Below, piece after piece: positions 18,901 to 26,800 of a DNA stretch of 64,000 nt. Positions within the stretch are counted from its first letter, which is position 1, and each line of letters starts with the position of its first letter. A program made the position numbers and the translations under genes. Below the pieces are notes generated by a model. That model was not told where the DNA came from. It made no database searches and saw only the letters and a program-made list of their open reading frames with translations. This DNA is from Wolfiporia cocos (Eukaryota; Basidiomycota; Agaricomycetes; Polyporales; Phaeolaceae): NCBI GenBank assembly GCA_029448655.1, contig JACCLO010000012.1, forward strand, positions 2,356,001 through 2,420,000. The letters are read 5' to 3'.

Positions 18901-20381
18901 CGCAGGCAGACGGACAAACCGAACGAGTAAACCAAATACTCGAACAGTATCTACGGTGCTACATCAATACGTACCAAAAAGATAACTGGTCGGAGTTCCT
19001 GCCAACAGCGGAATTTGCGTACAATAATGCAGCCAGCGAAACTACCAAGGAATCTCCGTTCCTGGTGGAATTAGGTCGTCATCCTGTTGCAGGACCAAGC
19101 AGTTTCGAACCAAGTCGGAACAAAGACTTAGTAGAAATTGCGAACACGCGGTTCTCTGCGCAAGAGAAAGCTAAGGCAGCAATGAAAATTGCAGCCGAAA
19201 GATGGTCCTGGTACTATGACCAAAAGAAGCAAGTCGTTCCTTTCAAAGTGGGTGACAAAGTACTCGTGGATGTGCGAAGTTGGCAAGACACCGAAAGGAG
19301 TCTAGCCCCTCGCTACATCGGCCCATTCCGAATCACGGAGAAATTGGGACCGGTAACGTTCAAGGTGTACATGGACGCACAATATAGGGCTTACCACCCT
19401 GTGTTCCATGCTTCAAAACTGGTCATGTACAAGGAATCCACCATCGAAGGTCAGAAAAGTCACCCTCCAGCGGCCGACAGGCCAACGGAAATGGAAGACC
19501 CGGAAGAATGGGAAGTGGAAGCCATTCTCGACCATCGTAACCGACGCGGCCGGTGGGAATACCTTATCCATTGGAAAGGCACCGGACCTGCGGAGGATAC
19601 GTGGGAAATCGAGGAACACCTGGCTAACGCTAAGGAGATACTGGACAAGTACAAGGCAAAATATTCAGCCCTTAGTACCGACCCAAATCAACCCCTTCGC
19701 CGATCAACTAGACTCGGCGGAACACGGCAGACTGTAGCCGTCTTCGACCCTGATTCGCCAGATTGGGACTCAGACACGTGTGTCTGGCCCGATGATTGGC
19801 CCCAATATCGAGACGATGTCGACCCTACACAACCGAAAGTGTACTACAAGCGCGACCCCTTTACAGGGCAATGGGTACATTCCGACGTTGAGTTCAACGA
19901 AGACTTGGAAATCGAAGTAGGAGTCAATGGCAAACTACCGACCAGGGGAACGACCGATGCGATCGGCTATGATCTATACGCCGCGCAGGATATCCTAATT
20001 AATTCATGGAAATCCGCTTCGGTCCCCACAGACATTCGTATCAAAGTTCCTTATGGGACATACGGTCGGATAGCGCCAAGGTCTGGACTTGCGAAGAAGG
20101 GCATCGATGTCCTCGCAGGAGTAATAGACCATGACTACCGCGGAGAAGTCTTTGTCATGTTGATGAATCTCACCGGAGACCCGTACCAAGTAAAGAAAGG
20201 CGACCGAATTGCTCAGCTAATTTGCGAAGTAGCAATCACACCCGAAATACAGGAATCCATGACCAAGGAGAAGTTCGAAAAAGAAATTCGACCTCACCTA
20301 CATGGAAGTGAACCCTACAACGAGCAGTTCAACAAGCCAACCAAGCGCGGTACACAAGGTTTTGGATCAACAGGACGATAA
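15954..20381 (+). CDS. pol: Element B Pol: protease-RT-RNase H-integrase-chromodomain-dUTPase
   Basis: 1475 codons from ATG 15954, in the -1 frame to Gag. Domains: retropepsin ALIDSGATIS (residues ~57-66); RT with VVVYLDDILIF (~nt 17280-17315); RNase H ETDASDFATGA; integrase HHCC finger (HHDHKSAGH, CDTCQR) and DDE core (VTIDLITQL, SDRGTQF, GQTERVNQ); chromodomain EVEAILDHRNRRGRWEYLIH ending ~19670. A complete dUTPase lies at the C-terminus (~19910-20381). Its motifs are IGYDLYAAQD, PRSGLAKKGI, GVIDHDYRGEV, KKGDRIAQLI and GTQGFGSTGR, all five conserved. The dUTPase after the chromodomain, ending at the stop codon, is unusual; element A has its dUTPase between PR and RT. No internal stop or frameshift, so it is likely functional. 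Confidence 0.96.
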   Translation: MTCPLVLPCNFSPVPAVKSVFESMYHIFGNDARDFARSFRVEVTLWVYGQKVQALALIDSGATISVISQRLVDKHKLVTDKLAFPITVTNADGTENVAGRLTQSVKAFMQHGTHKEKIGLTVMHLEPDLILGYDWLRLHNPTFDWRKGEMEYARCTHDQPYARKKGNRPSEEEAVELPEKEIIEVNSIWDTPVDILGEEDPENPLIAWVATLDDEEMNLLTQLVAEVLDKDLDEADDREENTPPIDIEKWRSLVPEQYQEYGPTVFSQKASERMPERKPWDHAIVLEPDAQLPPPVKPYKMSPQERNSLDEWIDTELRKGYIRPSESPMASPVFFVHKKDGGLRMVVDYRRLNEITVKNRYPIPRIDDLIDQLSHATIFTKIDLRWGYNNVRIKEGDEWKTAFITHRGLYEATVMYFGFCNAPATFQAMMNSILAPFIRTGKVVVYLDDILIFGNDMEEHRRLTKGVLQTLKDSDLYAKPEKCFFEQSSIEYLGMIISDGNIMMDPKKYAGVQDWPRPTKVKEVQAFLGFANFYRRFIEGFSKIAKPLTMLTKKSEAWHWDAEQENAFQTLKEAFTKAPVLRIPSHDQPFRVETDASDFATGAVLSQLDPTDKKFHPVAYYSKSLSAPERNYEIYDKEMLAVIRALEEWRHYLEGHPEKFEIWSDHLNLTYFKTAQKLTRRQARWALYLSRFNFQMKHKPGKTMLTADPLSRRPDHEEGVDLDNRDQVLLKPEWFEQEYMAMALDTSHAAPQSEDESILREIRKALLDDKVTKDYKELLSSGPREFKKDLSEWNYEGGLLLRRGKVYVPATPADIRRQVVEYHHDHKSAGHFGRYKTYELLSRNYWWPGMFVYVKKYVDGCDTCQRMKNHPQKPYGPLQPLPVPSGPWEVVTIDLITQLPPSGMHDAIMVVVDRLTKRARFFPIENTFSTKDLATILYQKVYPLHGLPKQIVSDRGTQFASKLFGEWCTLLGIQRSMTTAYHPQADGQTERVNQILEQYLRCYINTYQKDNWSEFLPTAEFAYNNAASETTKESPFLVELGRHPVAGPSSFEPSRNKDLVEIANTRFSAQEKAKAAMKIAAERWSWYYDQKKQVVPFKVGDKVLVDVRSWQDTERSLAPRYIGPFRITEKLGPVTFKVYMDAQYRAYHPVFHASKLVMYKESTIEGQKSHPPAADRPTEMEDPEEWEVEAILDHRNRRGRWEYLIHWKGTGPAEDTWEIEEHLANAKEILDKYKAKYSALSTDPNQPLRRSTRLGGTRQTVAVFDPDSPDWDSDTCVWPDDWPQYRDDVDPTQPKVYYKRDPFTGQWVHSDVEFNEDLEIEVGVNGKLPTRGTTDAIGYDLYAAQDILINSWKSASVPTDIRIKVPYGTYGRIAPRSGLAKKGIDVLAGVIDHDYRGEVFVMLMNLTGDPYQVKKGDRIAQLICEVAITPEIQESMTKEKFEKEIRPHLHGSEPYNEQFNKPTKRGTQGFGSTGR

Positions 20382-20458
20382 AAGTGGAAAAATCGTAAAG
20401 TCTAACCCTTCAATGGGCTCTAGCACCATTTCTACTCTCAACGGGGTCGTTGAAATCT

Positions 20459-20471
20459 AAGGGGGGGGTAA
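20459..20471 (+). other. Polypurine tract of element B
   Basis: Run AAGGGGGGGG immediately before the 3' LTR (TAATGTCACAAG). Expected plus-strand primer. Confidence 0.85.
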
Positions 20472-21090
20472 TGTCACAAGAATTCTCCTAGTTTCCCTAT
20501 ATTTCTTACTATTTTTCCGGCAATTCTACGAATTATCTACGACTTTCTAGACCAATAACTAGCTTATCTGGTTCATAAGTTTACGGTTACATACGTGCCG
20601 AATGATGGCCGCGTTATCTCCCGTAACGACGGTCTTATCTTATCACTAGTAGTTACCATCAGTCACATGTCTAGTTCCAGCCAATCGGACATTCCGTCCG
20701 GAAGCAGTCAGCGTATAAACGTCAGCGGACCGGGCTTTGGTCACGCCCCGTCTTTGTAATGACAAGAGCGCAAAACGCCATTCGTGCGGCCTACGCCGCC
20801 TTTCCATATCCCGGTTTTGATCGGCATATGTATTTATCGTATATTACTAAGTACTTAGGTACCTGGGGACTTGTACATACGAATACGGACACTAGTATTA
20901 TCTAATAAGACTGTTAGGGGTCTTATTTATCATGTATATATACTGGACTTGCTGAGCGCTATTGCCTCAGTTCTATTCATTGCATTCATACTACGAGTTA
21001 ACCACTCAACGTATCCTGCTTAACATCTGCTTTACCTCTTGCCTAACCAGCAATACCAAGATCATAACAAGTAAGTGTTATCTTGTGTTA
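20472..21090 (+). repeat. 3' LTR of element B
   Basis: 619 bp, same as 11431-12049 at every base I compared. Followed by the target duplication CTGAG (21091-21095). Confidence 0.96.
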
Positions 21091-21095
21091 CTGAG

Positions 21096-21225
21096 TCGAT
21101 TAGTGCATTGCACTTCACGGGTTTTGCCAGCGTCATGATTACCGGGATGAAGAGGGATCGATTCTTCTCGAACGAGGTAATTACATGCGCTGCTTTCTCG
21201 GAGGGTAAGACCGTGGGCTTCCCTC
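21096..21225 (-). pseudogene. N-terminal part of element A protease, up to the Asp of the active site
   Basis: In the -1 frame to Gag, the sequence runs open from the gag/pro overlap through FIPVIMTLAKPVK to ALIDS, where it is cut by element B. The rest of the motif (GA) and the protein resume at 11430 on the minus strand. Confidence 0.85.
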
Positions 21226-21238
21226 CTAGGCAAAATCC
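21200..21238 (-). promoter_or_regulatory. -1 ribosomal frameshift signal at the gag/pro boundary of element A
   Basis: On the minus strand the heptamer GGATTTT (21238-21232) is in Gag phase (G GAT TTT), followed by a 5-nt spacer GCCTA that includes the first bases of the stop. A 6-bp GC stem GGAGGG/CCCTCC (21226-21221 with 21205-21200) with a 15-nt loop comes next. GGAUUUA is the known MMTV pro-pol slippery site, so this heptamer is a close relative. The protease frame is open upstream of the site. Confidence 0.65.
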
Positions 21239-23070
21239 TGTTCTTCTACAAGCCGTGCTAGGAGCTCGGGGTTCTTGGCTTTCAGAGCCCTAATTGCTGT
21301 GACCGCTCTGTTGGCGGTGATGTATTCAGTCTCTTCCTCAGAGACTTCTTCCATGCGAGCTTCTTGCTCGGCTTCTTCTTCTTCGGTTTTTCGAGTAGTC
21401 CGTCTAGGGCGGGCTGGTTTCCTTGGCCTCTTCGGGCAGTCTCGCGACATATGTCCTGGCTGATGGCAGGTGAAGCATTTTCCCTTCTTGATGTGATCGT
21501 CCCTTTCCTGGGTGGTCATTCGATCTACATCCATCGCATTCGGATCTTTCGGTGTGGGTGTCTGCGGAGCACTAGTGCGTCCGTTATTCTGGTTCGAGGC
21601 TTGCCAAGCCTTTTTCTTGACAAACGGTTTATCCCGTTTCAAGAATATCTTGTACGTATTTTCATAGTACGAGGCAGCGGACTGCCATTCATCAATGGTC
21701 GCTGGTAGCGGCCGAACGCCGATGATGTATCGGGTCGTATGTTCGGGTAACCCTTTCTCGAAGAGGGTTATGAGCAACGCGTTTCCGTCCGCGCTATATC
21801 GATCGTACTGGGCCTTCCCGGCCAAGTTGTTGAACTCGGTGATATAATCATCGATGTCCCTTCTGTCCTGAGTTACGTCCAGGATTTTCTTCCGCGCTTT
21901 CTGTACCTCTTCGATGGCTCCGAAGGCTTTCTGGAAGTCTGCATCAAATTGTGCAAGACTAGGCGGGAAGAATCGTTTCGTCTGGGGGTTCGTATAAACC
22001 CGGTGATAATTCTGTTTCCATTGGCCCGTTTTCCCCTTGTTCGAAATATAAGAGAGGATAAAGATCACTCTCTGAACGTCGTTCTGGAACGACGTTTCGT
22101 ACATCGTAAACCAGGAATTGCACTGGTTTATGAAGTTCTGCATGTCGGACCGTTCCCCGTCGAATACGTCGGGGGGATTGATCTTTATCATCGGGGGTCG
22201 ATAGTACGGGTTCGGCGCCGGAGGTTGAGGCTGCGGCGCATTTGGTGGTGGAGGCCCGCCTGGGGGTCCTCCTCCTCCCGGGTATCCCCCACCCGGGTTT
22301 CCTGGGTTTCCTCCGGGGTTCCCTGGGTTCCCTCCAGGGTTTCCTCCTCCGGGGTTCGCGGGGGTTCCTCCTCCGAGTCCGAAGTTTCCTCCCAGTCCTC
22401 CTCCGAGTCCGAAGTTTCCTCCCAGTCCTCCTCCGCTTGTACCTGCGGAGGTTCGTCCAAATAGGCCTGAAGGCCATGTTCCTGGGTTTGTCGTTCCCCT
22501 TCCTCCGCTTGGGCTAGTCCAAGACGGATTTCCTCCGCTACCCATTCCGGGTGCGTTCTGTGGGGGGTTTCCAAAGAGGTCTGTTCCTCCAGCCATAGGC
22601 CCAATCCCACTCTGCGCAAAAGCAGATATAAATCCTGGAGGGTCCTGTCCTCCGGTCTGGCTGTTATTTGTTCCTGTAAAGTTTCCAGGATTTCTCCCAT
22701 CATCTCCGATGCGCTCAATTCCTGCCATTCCTGTGGCGCCCGAAGGCTGATTCGTATTTCCATCGGCATCGAAGGTTCTGTTGATGGTTTCAGTTTCGTT
22801 TTCGGTCAACGTCGCGGTTGACATCGGAGGGATTTCTCCGAATCGTTCGAACGCTTCACGCGTTATTTCCCAAGCGGTCGTTCTTGCGGAGGGGTATACT
22901 TCTACCCACTTCGATGCCCTATCTTCTCTTGGAATGACAACAATTCCTCCGCGGTTACGGAAGGCTCCAATGGTGTCAGTCCACTCGTATCGGTTGAGTC
23001 TATAGACTCCCTGAATGTCCTCGGGCAAGAGTTCAATCAGTCGTGCTGGGAATTCTGGTCCAAATATCAT
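21226..23070 (-). CDS. gag: Element A Gag
   Basis: 614 codons from ATG 23070 (MIFGPEFPARLIELL), only ~35 nt after the PBS, to TAG 21226-21228. The N-terminal ~90 residues resemble a compact folded domain. A long Gly/Pro/Asn-rich linker with internal tandem repeats follows (NFGLGGG twice, NPGGNPGNPGG), then a capsid-like domain (PPDVFDGERSDMQNFINQCN ... ITLFEKGLPEHTTRYIIG). One canonical CCHC knuckle (CFTCHQPGHMSRDC, residues ~532-545) and an acidic tail close the protein. Role by family: particle formation and RNA binding. The downstream PR frame is reached by the -1 signal at the stop codon. Intact as read. Confidence 0.92.
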   Translation of the reverse strand: MIFGPEFPARLIELLPEDIQGVYRLNRYEWTDTIGAFRNRGGIVVIPREDRASKWVEVYPSARTTAWEITREAFERFGEIPPMSTATLTENETETINRTFDADGNTNQPSGATGMAGIERIGDDGRNPGNFTGTNNSQTGGQDPPGFISAFAQSGIGPMAGGTDLFGNPPQNAPGMGSGGNPSWTSPSGGRGTTNPGTWPSGLFGRTSAGTSGGGLGGNFGLGGGLGGNFGLGGGTPANPGGGNPGGNPGNPGGNPGNPGGGYPGGGGPPGGPPPPNAPQPQPPAPNPYYRPPMIKINPPDVFDGERSDMQNFINQCNSWFTMYETSFQNDVQRVIFILSYISNKGKTGQWKQNYHRVYTNPQTKRFFPPSLAQFDADFQKAFGAIEEVQKARKKILDVTQDRRDIDDYITEFNNLAGKAQYDRYSADGNALLITLFEKGLPEHTTRYIIGVRPLPATIDEWQSAASYYENTYKIFLKRDKPFVKKKAWQASNQNNGRTSAPQTPTPKDPNAMDVDRMTTQERDDHIKKGKCFTCHQPGHMSRDCPKRPRKPARPRRTTRKTEEEEAEQEARMEEVSEEETEYITANRAVTAIRALKAKNPELLARLVEEQDFA

Positions 23071-23104
23071 GTGCCCTTACACCGTGGTAGGTGAGGGTGT
23101 GATA

Positions 23105-23115
23105 AGCTCGACCTT
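23105..23115 (-). other. Primer binding site of element A (self-priming type)
   Basis: On the minus strand AAGGTCGAGCT lies one base after the 5' LTR. It is the exact reverse complement of AGCTCGACCTT inside the LTR (23451-23441 on the minus strand), ~35 bp downstream of a TATATAAA box. No tRNA-type TGG start. Confidence 0.75.
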
Positions 23116-23116
23116 C

Positions 23117-23824
23117 TGTTACGGGTCGAATACCCGTTCGTATATTCGTGTCGCGAATATAGATCGTTCTTCTGCACGTAGGCACGTCGCCGTATGCAAG
23201 GCAAATACTCGTTGGATGCCTTCGGGTCCTAAGTGAAGTCCTTAGGAGATCGGTTAATATCCAATACGCGTTAGAGGATATAATCTGTTCGGGTGCGAGT
23301 TGAATAGAATATAAGACTCGCCTAAGTCCGAGAAGTCAGTGTGCACTTCGAGGACTTAGTCGTTCGGTTGCTCGAGAGGGAAATACTGAGCGTAGTTTCC
23401 TACGTTTGAGAACGAGTATAAGACTTCTTGTTTGTACAACAAGGTCGAGCTGAAGAGCCTCGACAGTAAATACATGAGTTTATATACCACGTTGGGTTTT
23501 AGGGGTCAAACCCGTCCCAGATGTCACCGATACTATCTACGCTATAGTACCAAACGTTTGATAGGTATGTAGTGATATTTCTGAGACGATAGATAGGAAT
23601 GATGGCGGTTGAACGCCATCTATCAGTTAATAAATGATGAACACAAAACGGTGGCAGAGTTGGATCTGCCAAAGATGAAACGCGCCCTAGAGACTAGTAC
23701 AACCGGGGATGCGCCCCGTAGAGTCACGAGTAGCCAGGGAAGTTGGTTGTGCAACAAGTCCCTGTATCGTATTCGTCCAATGGTGAGTTCTGTCGATATT
23801 CGAAAAATTAGAATGACCGTAACA
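23117..23824 (-). repeat. 5' LTR of element A
   Basis: 708 bp with ends TGTTACGGG...CCGTAACA. Compared with 5001-5706 it has an extra GG (around 23382) and one C/T difference (around 23300). Followed by the target duplication CTATA (23825-23829). Drives minus-strand transcription: TATATAAA box followed by the AGCTCGACCTT start motif. Confidence 0.94.
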
Positions 23825-23829
23825 CTATA

Positions 23830-26800
23830 GGAGATACATACACCCTCGTTTAGGATGGACAATATATTCCTTCTCGATAAACCCGTCCGACGTAACGTCT
23901 AGTCCGACATATCCACAGTCCACAATACATAGTCAATTAGGCAGCAAGGGTACCCAACTCCCTGCTTCGTACAGAAGGCCTGCACCGTAGCGGAATCCGA
24001 CACCGGCTCGTAAAGTAGAAAAGCCTCACCAGCACTTTACGCAGCCAACGCCGCCACGCACTACACCGCGCTTGGGAAAAGGAGGTACAAACTCCCGAGC
24101 ACACCGAACGACTATACGTAGTTACTAGCCCATGTATACTACGGACTGTAAAAGTCCCAGACAATATACTCTATATCGATAACCCCGAAAAGACCAAAAG
24201 TAGGAAGTACACACCGGTCACTCCGACGGCACCGCGAAATCCAAGGCTGCCGTGAACATCTTGGGGGCCGCGCCTCCCTTGAGCACTCGGTATGCTAAGG
24301 ACTAGCAACGCTGTGAAACCGCGTACCTACTAGGGGGAACATAACCCGAATAAGAGTAGGGATGGACATGTATAAACTGGACATAGGAAAAAGACGTATA
24401 CGAAGAAACTGGACAACAAAGGAAGGAGACCGACGGAGCGAGAGGAAGCAGTAAGCTACGCTGCGCGAGGACGAAGGATCGAGCTTTCGAGCTCTCTGGG
24501 ATACACCAAGCACGCGGACGCCGAATTAGTACCTACTCCGCCACACCACGACATCCGTCCACCACAACCGGTATCGAACCCGACTGGACCGGCAGTCTGT
24601 CACGAGACCGACGTAACCAAAAGCAAGTACACTGGAGAGGAACTCGGGGCCTGAACGCACTTCGTCCAAATAGGAACCGGCTCACGGAATAAAGCCAAGG
24701 AAGCGAGTATCGGACTCACCACGAACCAGGTATGCCCCTTATTTTTAATTCATGGACTATACTCTGCCATGGGGCAAACCACGAACCCCGAGCGATGAAC
24801 CATTCCGCTCTGTCACGAACCCGAGCGGTAAACCATCCTGCTACGCACTTTCTATTTGGAGGAATGGCCCACGGGCACTCCACCCTTTTGACTCCGTTAT
24901 GAAATAAAATAAATACCCTGGGGAATCGCGTAATACGCACCCACCTAATACCTTATAAAAATATATAAACCGATGCAACCCTCAATAGTAAGGGGTAACA
25001 TCACGTCACGTACCACGGGTCTGGACGAGGGAAAATGGCAGCCTCGCCCAGACTCACGACCCATAATACATGAAGCGCGAACCCAGACCACGGGCGCGTG
25101 GAATTTATCCAGTACGACCCAGACAAAGGGCGTACACTTACAATGAAGCGTGCCCCAACCCAGGAACGGGAAGGGAGCACGTGGAATTTTTTATGACACC
25201 CCCTACGCTACAATTGCGCCACTGCAACACGGCGTAAGCTAGGGCATGCCGACCTACCTCGCGAGGAGGTCACATTACGCCTTCGGGCCCAAGGGACATT
25301 GTACCCTGGTAGTAGCACATGTACTACCCATGGGAATGATTGAACCCGCCACGTCCCGAATAGCCTTAACTGGCAAAGACGTGAAGGGACAGTGCGACGG
25401 AACATTCCGCGCTGTCCATACACTAAAAGTCGTACTAAATGATTCGAAACGGAATAGATCATTTAGGAAACCAAAGCGACACCCCATGGATAGTCGAACC
25501 GACTCGCGGACCAGATCGTACCGCAATAATACGACCAGTCACAGCTCGAACGGCCAGAGTAAGAGGAACATTTTGAGAACATATGGAAAGTACTCCGAGA
25601 GGAAAACGGCACCGGTTACGACCCCGGCTGAGCCACCTCGGTAGAGGAAATCCCGTCTGATAGGCAACTACCCCATACAGGGAGTCGTAAGCCCTAGTTC
25701 AGAAATATGAACTTGATTAGTACTCCGAAGCCCGACGACTTGGCTCGCCAAGCAGTACCGATCCCCGCTAATGCAAGAGCTCCGGCGAACCTCACCAAGC
25801 TCAGCGCAAGTAGGACCCATTCGATCGTCACTACATCCATGACGACCCATTCCGGGACAGCCAAAGAGAACCACCGGCAGTCCACCTCCGCGACGAGAAA
25901 TACCGCGGATAACGAATACACGACCGATGTACCATTCCGGTCAACGAACCAACCCCGCCCCCGATCCGAGCCAAGCAGATTGCGGGGATGTAACATATAT
26001 TATACTTGCTTACATTCTAGAGAAAACAGGGACAGGAAAAGTAGAAGGACCAACCCTAAAGAGGGGGTCCTGGTAACCCAATACGACGCGCACTTCCGTT
26101 GTAACCGATCAAGCCTGAGGGAACCGCAACCAAAGCAGGGGTTCCCTAGTCCTCGCGCTACCCCACCAGGAGTGCTGAGAAACCGGAACTACCAGCTGAG
26201 GAAACAACCCCCTCCGCTCGATCTCGAACCACCTATACCGACTAGAATTGTCAAACCAAGCAGGTCGCCGCTGCCGATACACCACCCCAGCAGACGGTTG
26301 TAACAACATACACCTATACCCCGCCTTCGACAGGATCAAGGCAGGCAGAGCGTCACGTGCCGGACCCTAACCCGGAACTATGGGCCGCACGTGAACCAGA
26401 CGCCCAGCCACTATACCCCCACGCACTAGATCGCGCACGTTTAAGTTATAATTCACTAACGTACATAGGAAGAAACGAACCGAGCAGGAGATCAGGCAGA
26501 CAACGCCTGGGCCAACGGCTGAACATGTAGCCGTCACCAGTAAAGATCATGGAAGCTGACCAATCCCGGCATGATGCCACTCCCCAGTACCTAAGCCAGA
26601 AAACGGCAGTGGGAACAGGGACCGCCTCTCATGTCCGGTTACGCGACCACGGGACTACACCATCGTCCCTCAACCCGAAACAACCTCGTACGCGGGCCCA
26701 GTGCCCCCTTCAAACCCTTTGGGCCATCAAGTGCCCCGCACATTCATTCGGCGATTCCGGCCGTAAAACGGATCGGGCAGCAGGACAGCCCATGTACCAA

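Larger units (their letters stand above)
11431..21090 (+). mobile_element. Element B: complete, recently inserted dUTPase-bearing Ty3/gypsy chromovirus
   Basis: 9660 bp with two 619-bp LTRs that I read as identical along their whole length, flanked by CTGAG (11426-11430 and 21091-21095). Order: LTR, self-priming PBS, ~690-nt leader, ORF0, triple short repeat, Gag, frameshift signal, Pol (PR-RT-RH-IN-chromodomain-dUTPase), PPT, LTR. All ORFs are open to their ends. Identical LTRs and intact reading frames point to a very recent and possibly still active element. It lies inside element A in opposite orientation. Confidence 0.96.
5001..23824 (-). mobile_element. Element A: complete dUTPase-bearing Ty3/gypsy chromovirus, disrupted by two insertions
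   Basis: The LTRs at 5001-5706 and 23117-23824 differ by about one substitution and one 2-nt insertion. Target duplications CTATA lie at 4996-5000 and 23825-23829. Order on the minus strand: 5' LTR, self-priming PBS, Gag, -1 frameshift signal, protease-dUTPase, RT-RNase H-integrase-chromodomain, ORF3 with zinc knuckles, PPT, 3' LTR. Removing element B (11431-21090 plus one TSD) and the solo LTR (5995-6701 plus one TSD) leaves about 8447 bp. Each of the four ORFs is in the -1 frame of the previous one. The element is recent by its LTRs but dead: B splits the protease active site and the solo LTR splits ORF3. Confidence 0.93.

Noticed and set aside
22188..22769. 193-codon ORF overlapping Gag of element A
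   Set aside because: Falls in the Gly/Pro-repeat linker, where base composition leaves other frames open.
24571..24581. Perfect reverse B box GGTATCGAACC
   Set aside because: No A box or cloverleaf around it; chance match inside element C.
25707..26303. 198-codon ORF in element C
   Set aside because: Pro/Ser/Arg-rich with no Gag or enzyme motif; its counterpart frame is open too. Not enough to call a gene.
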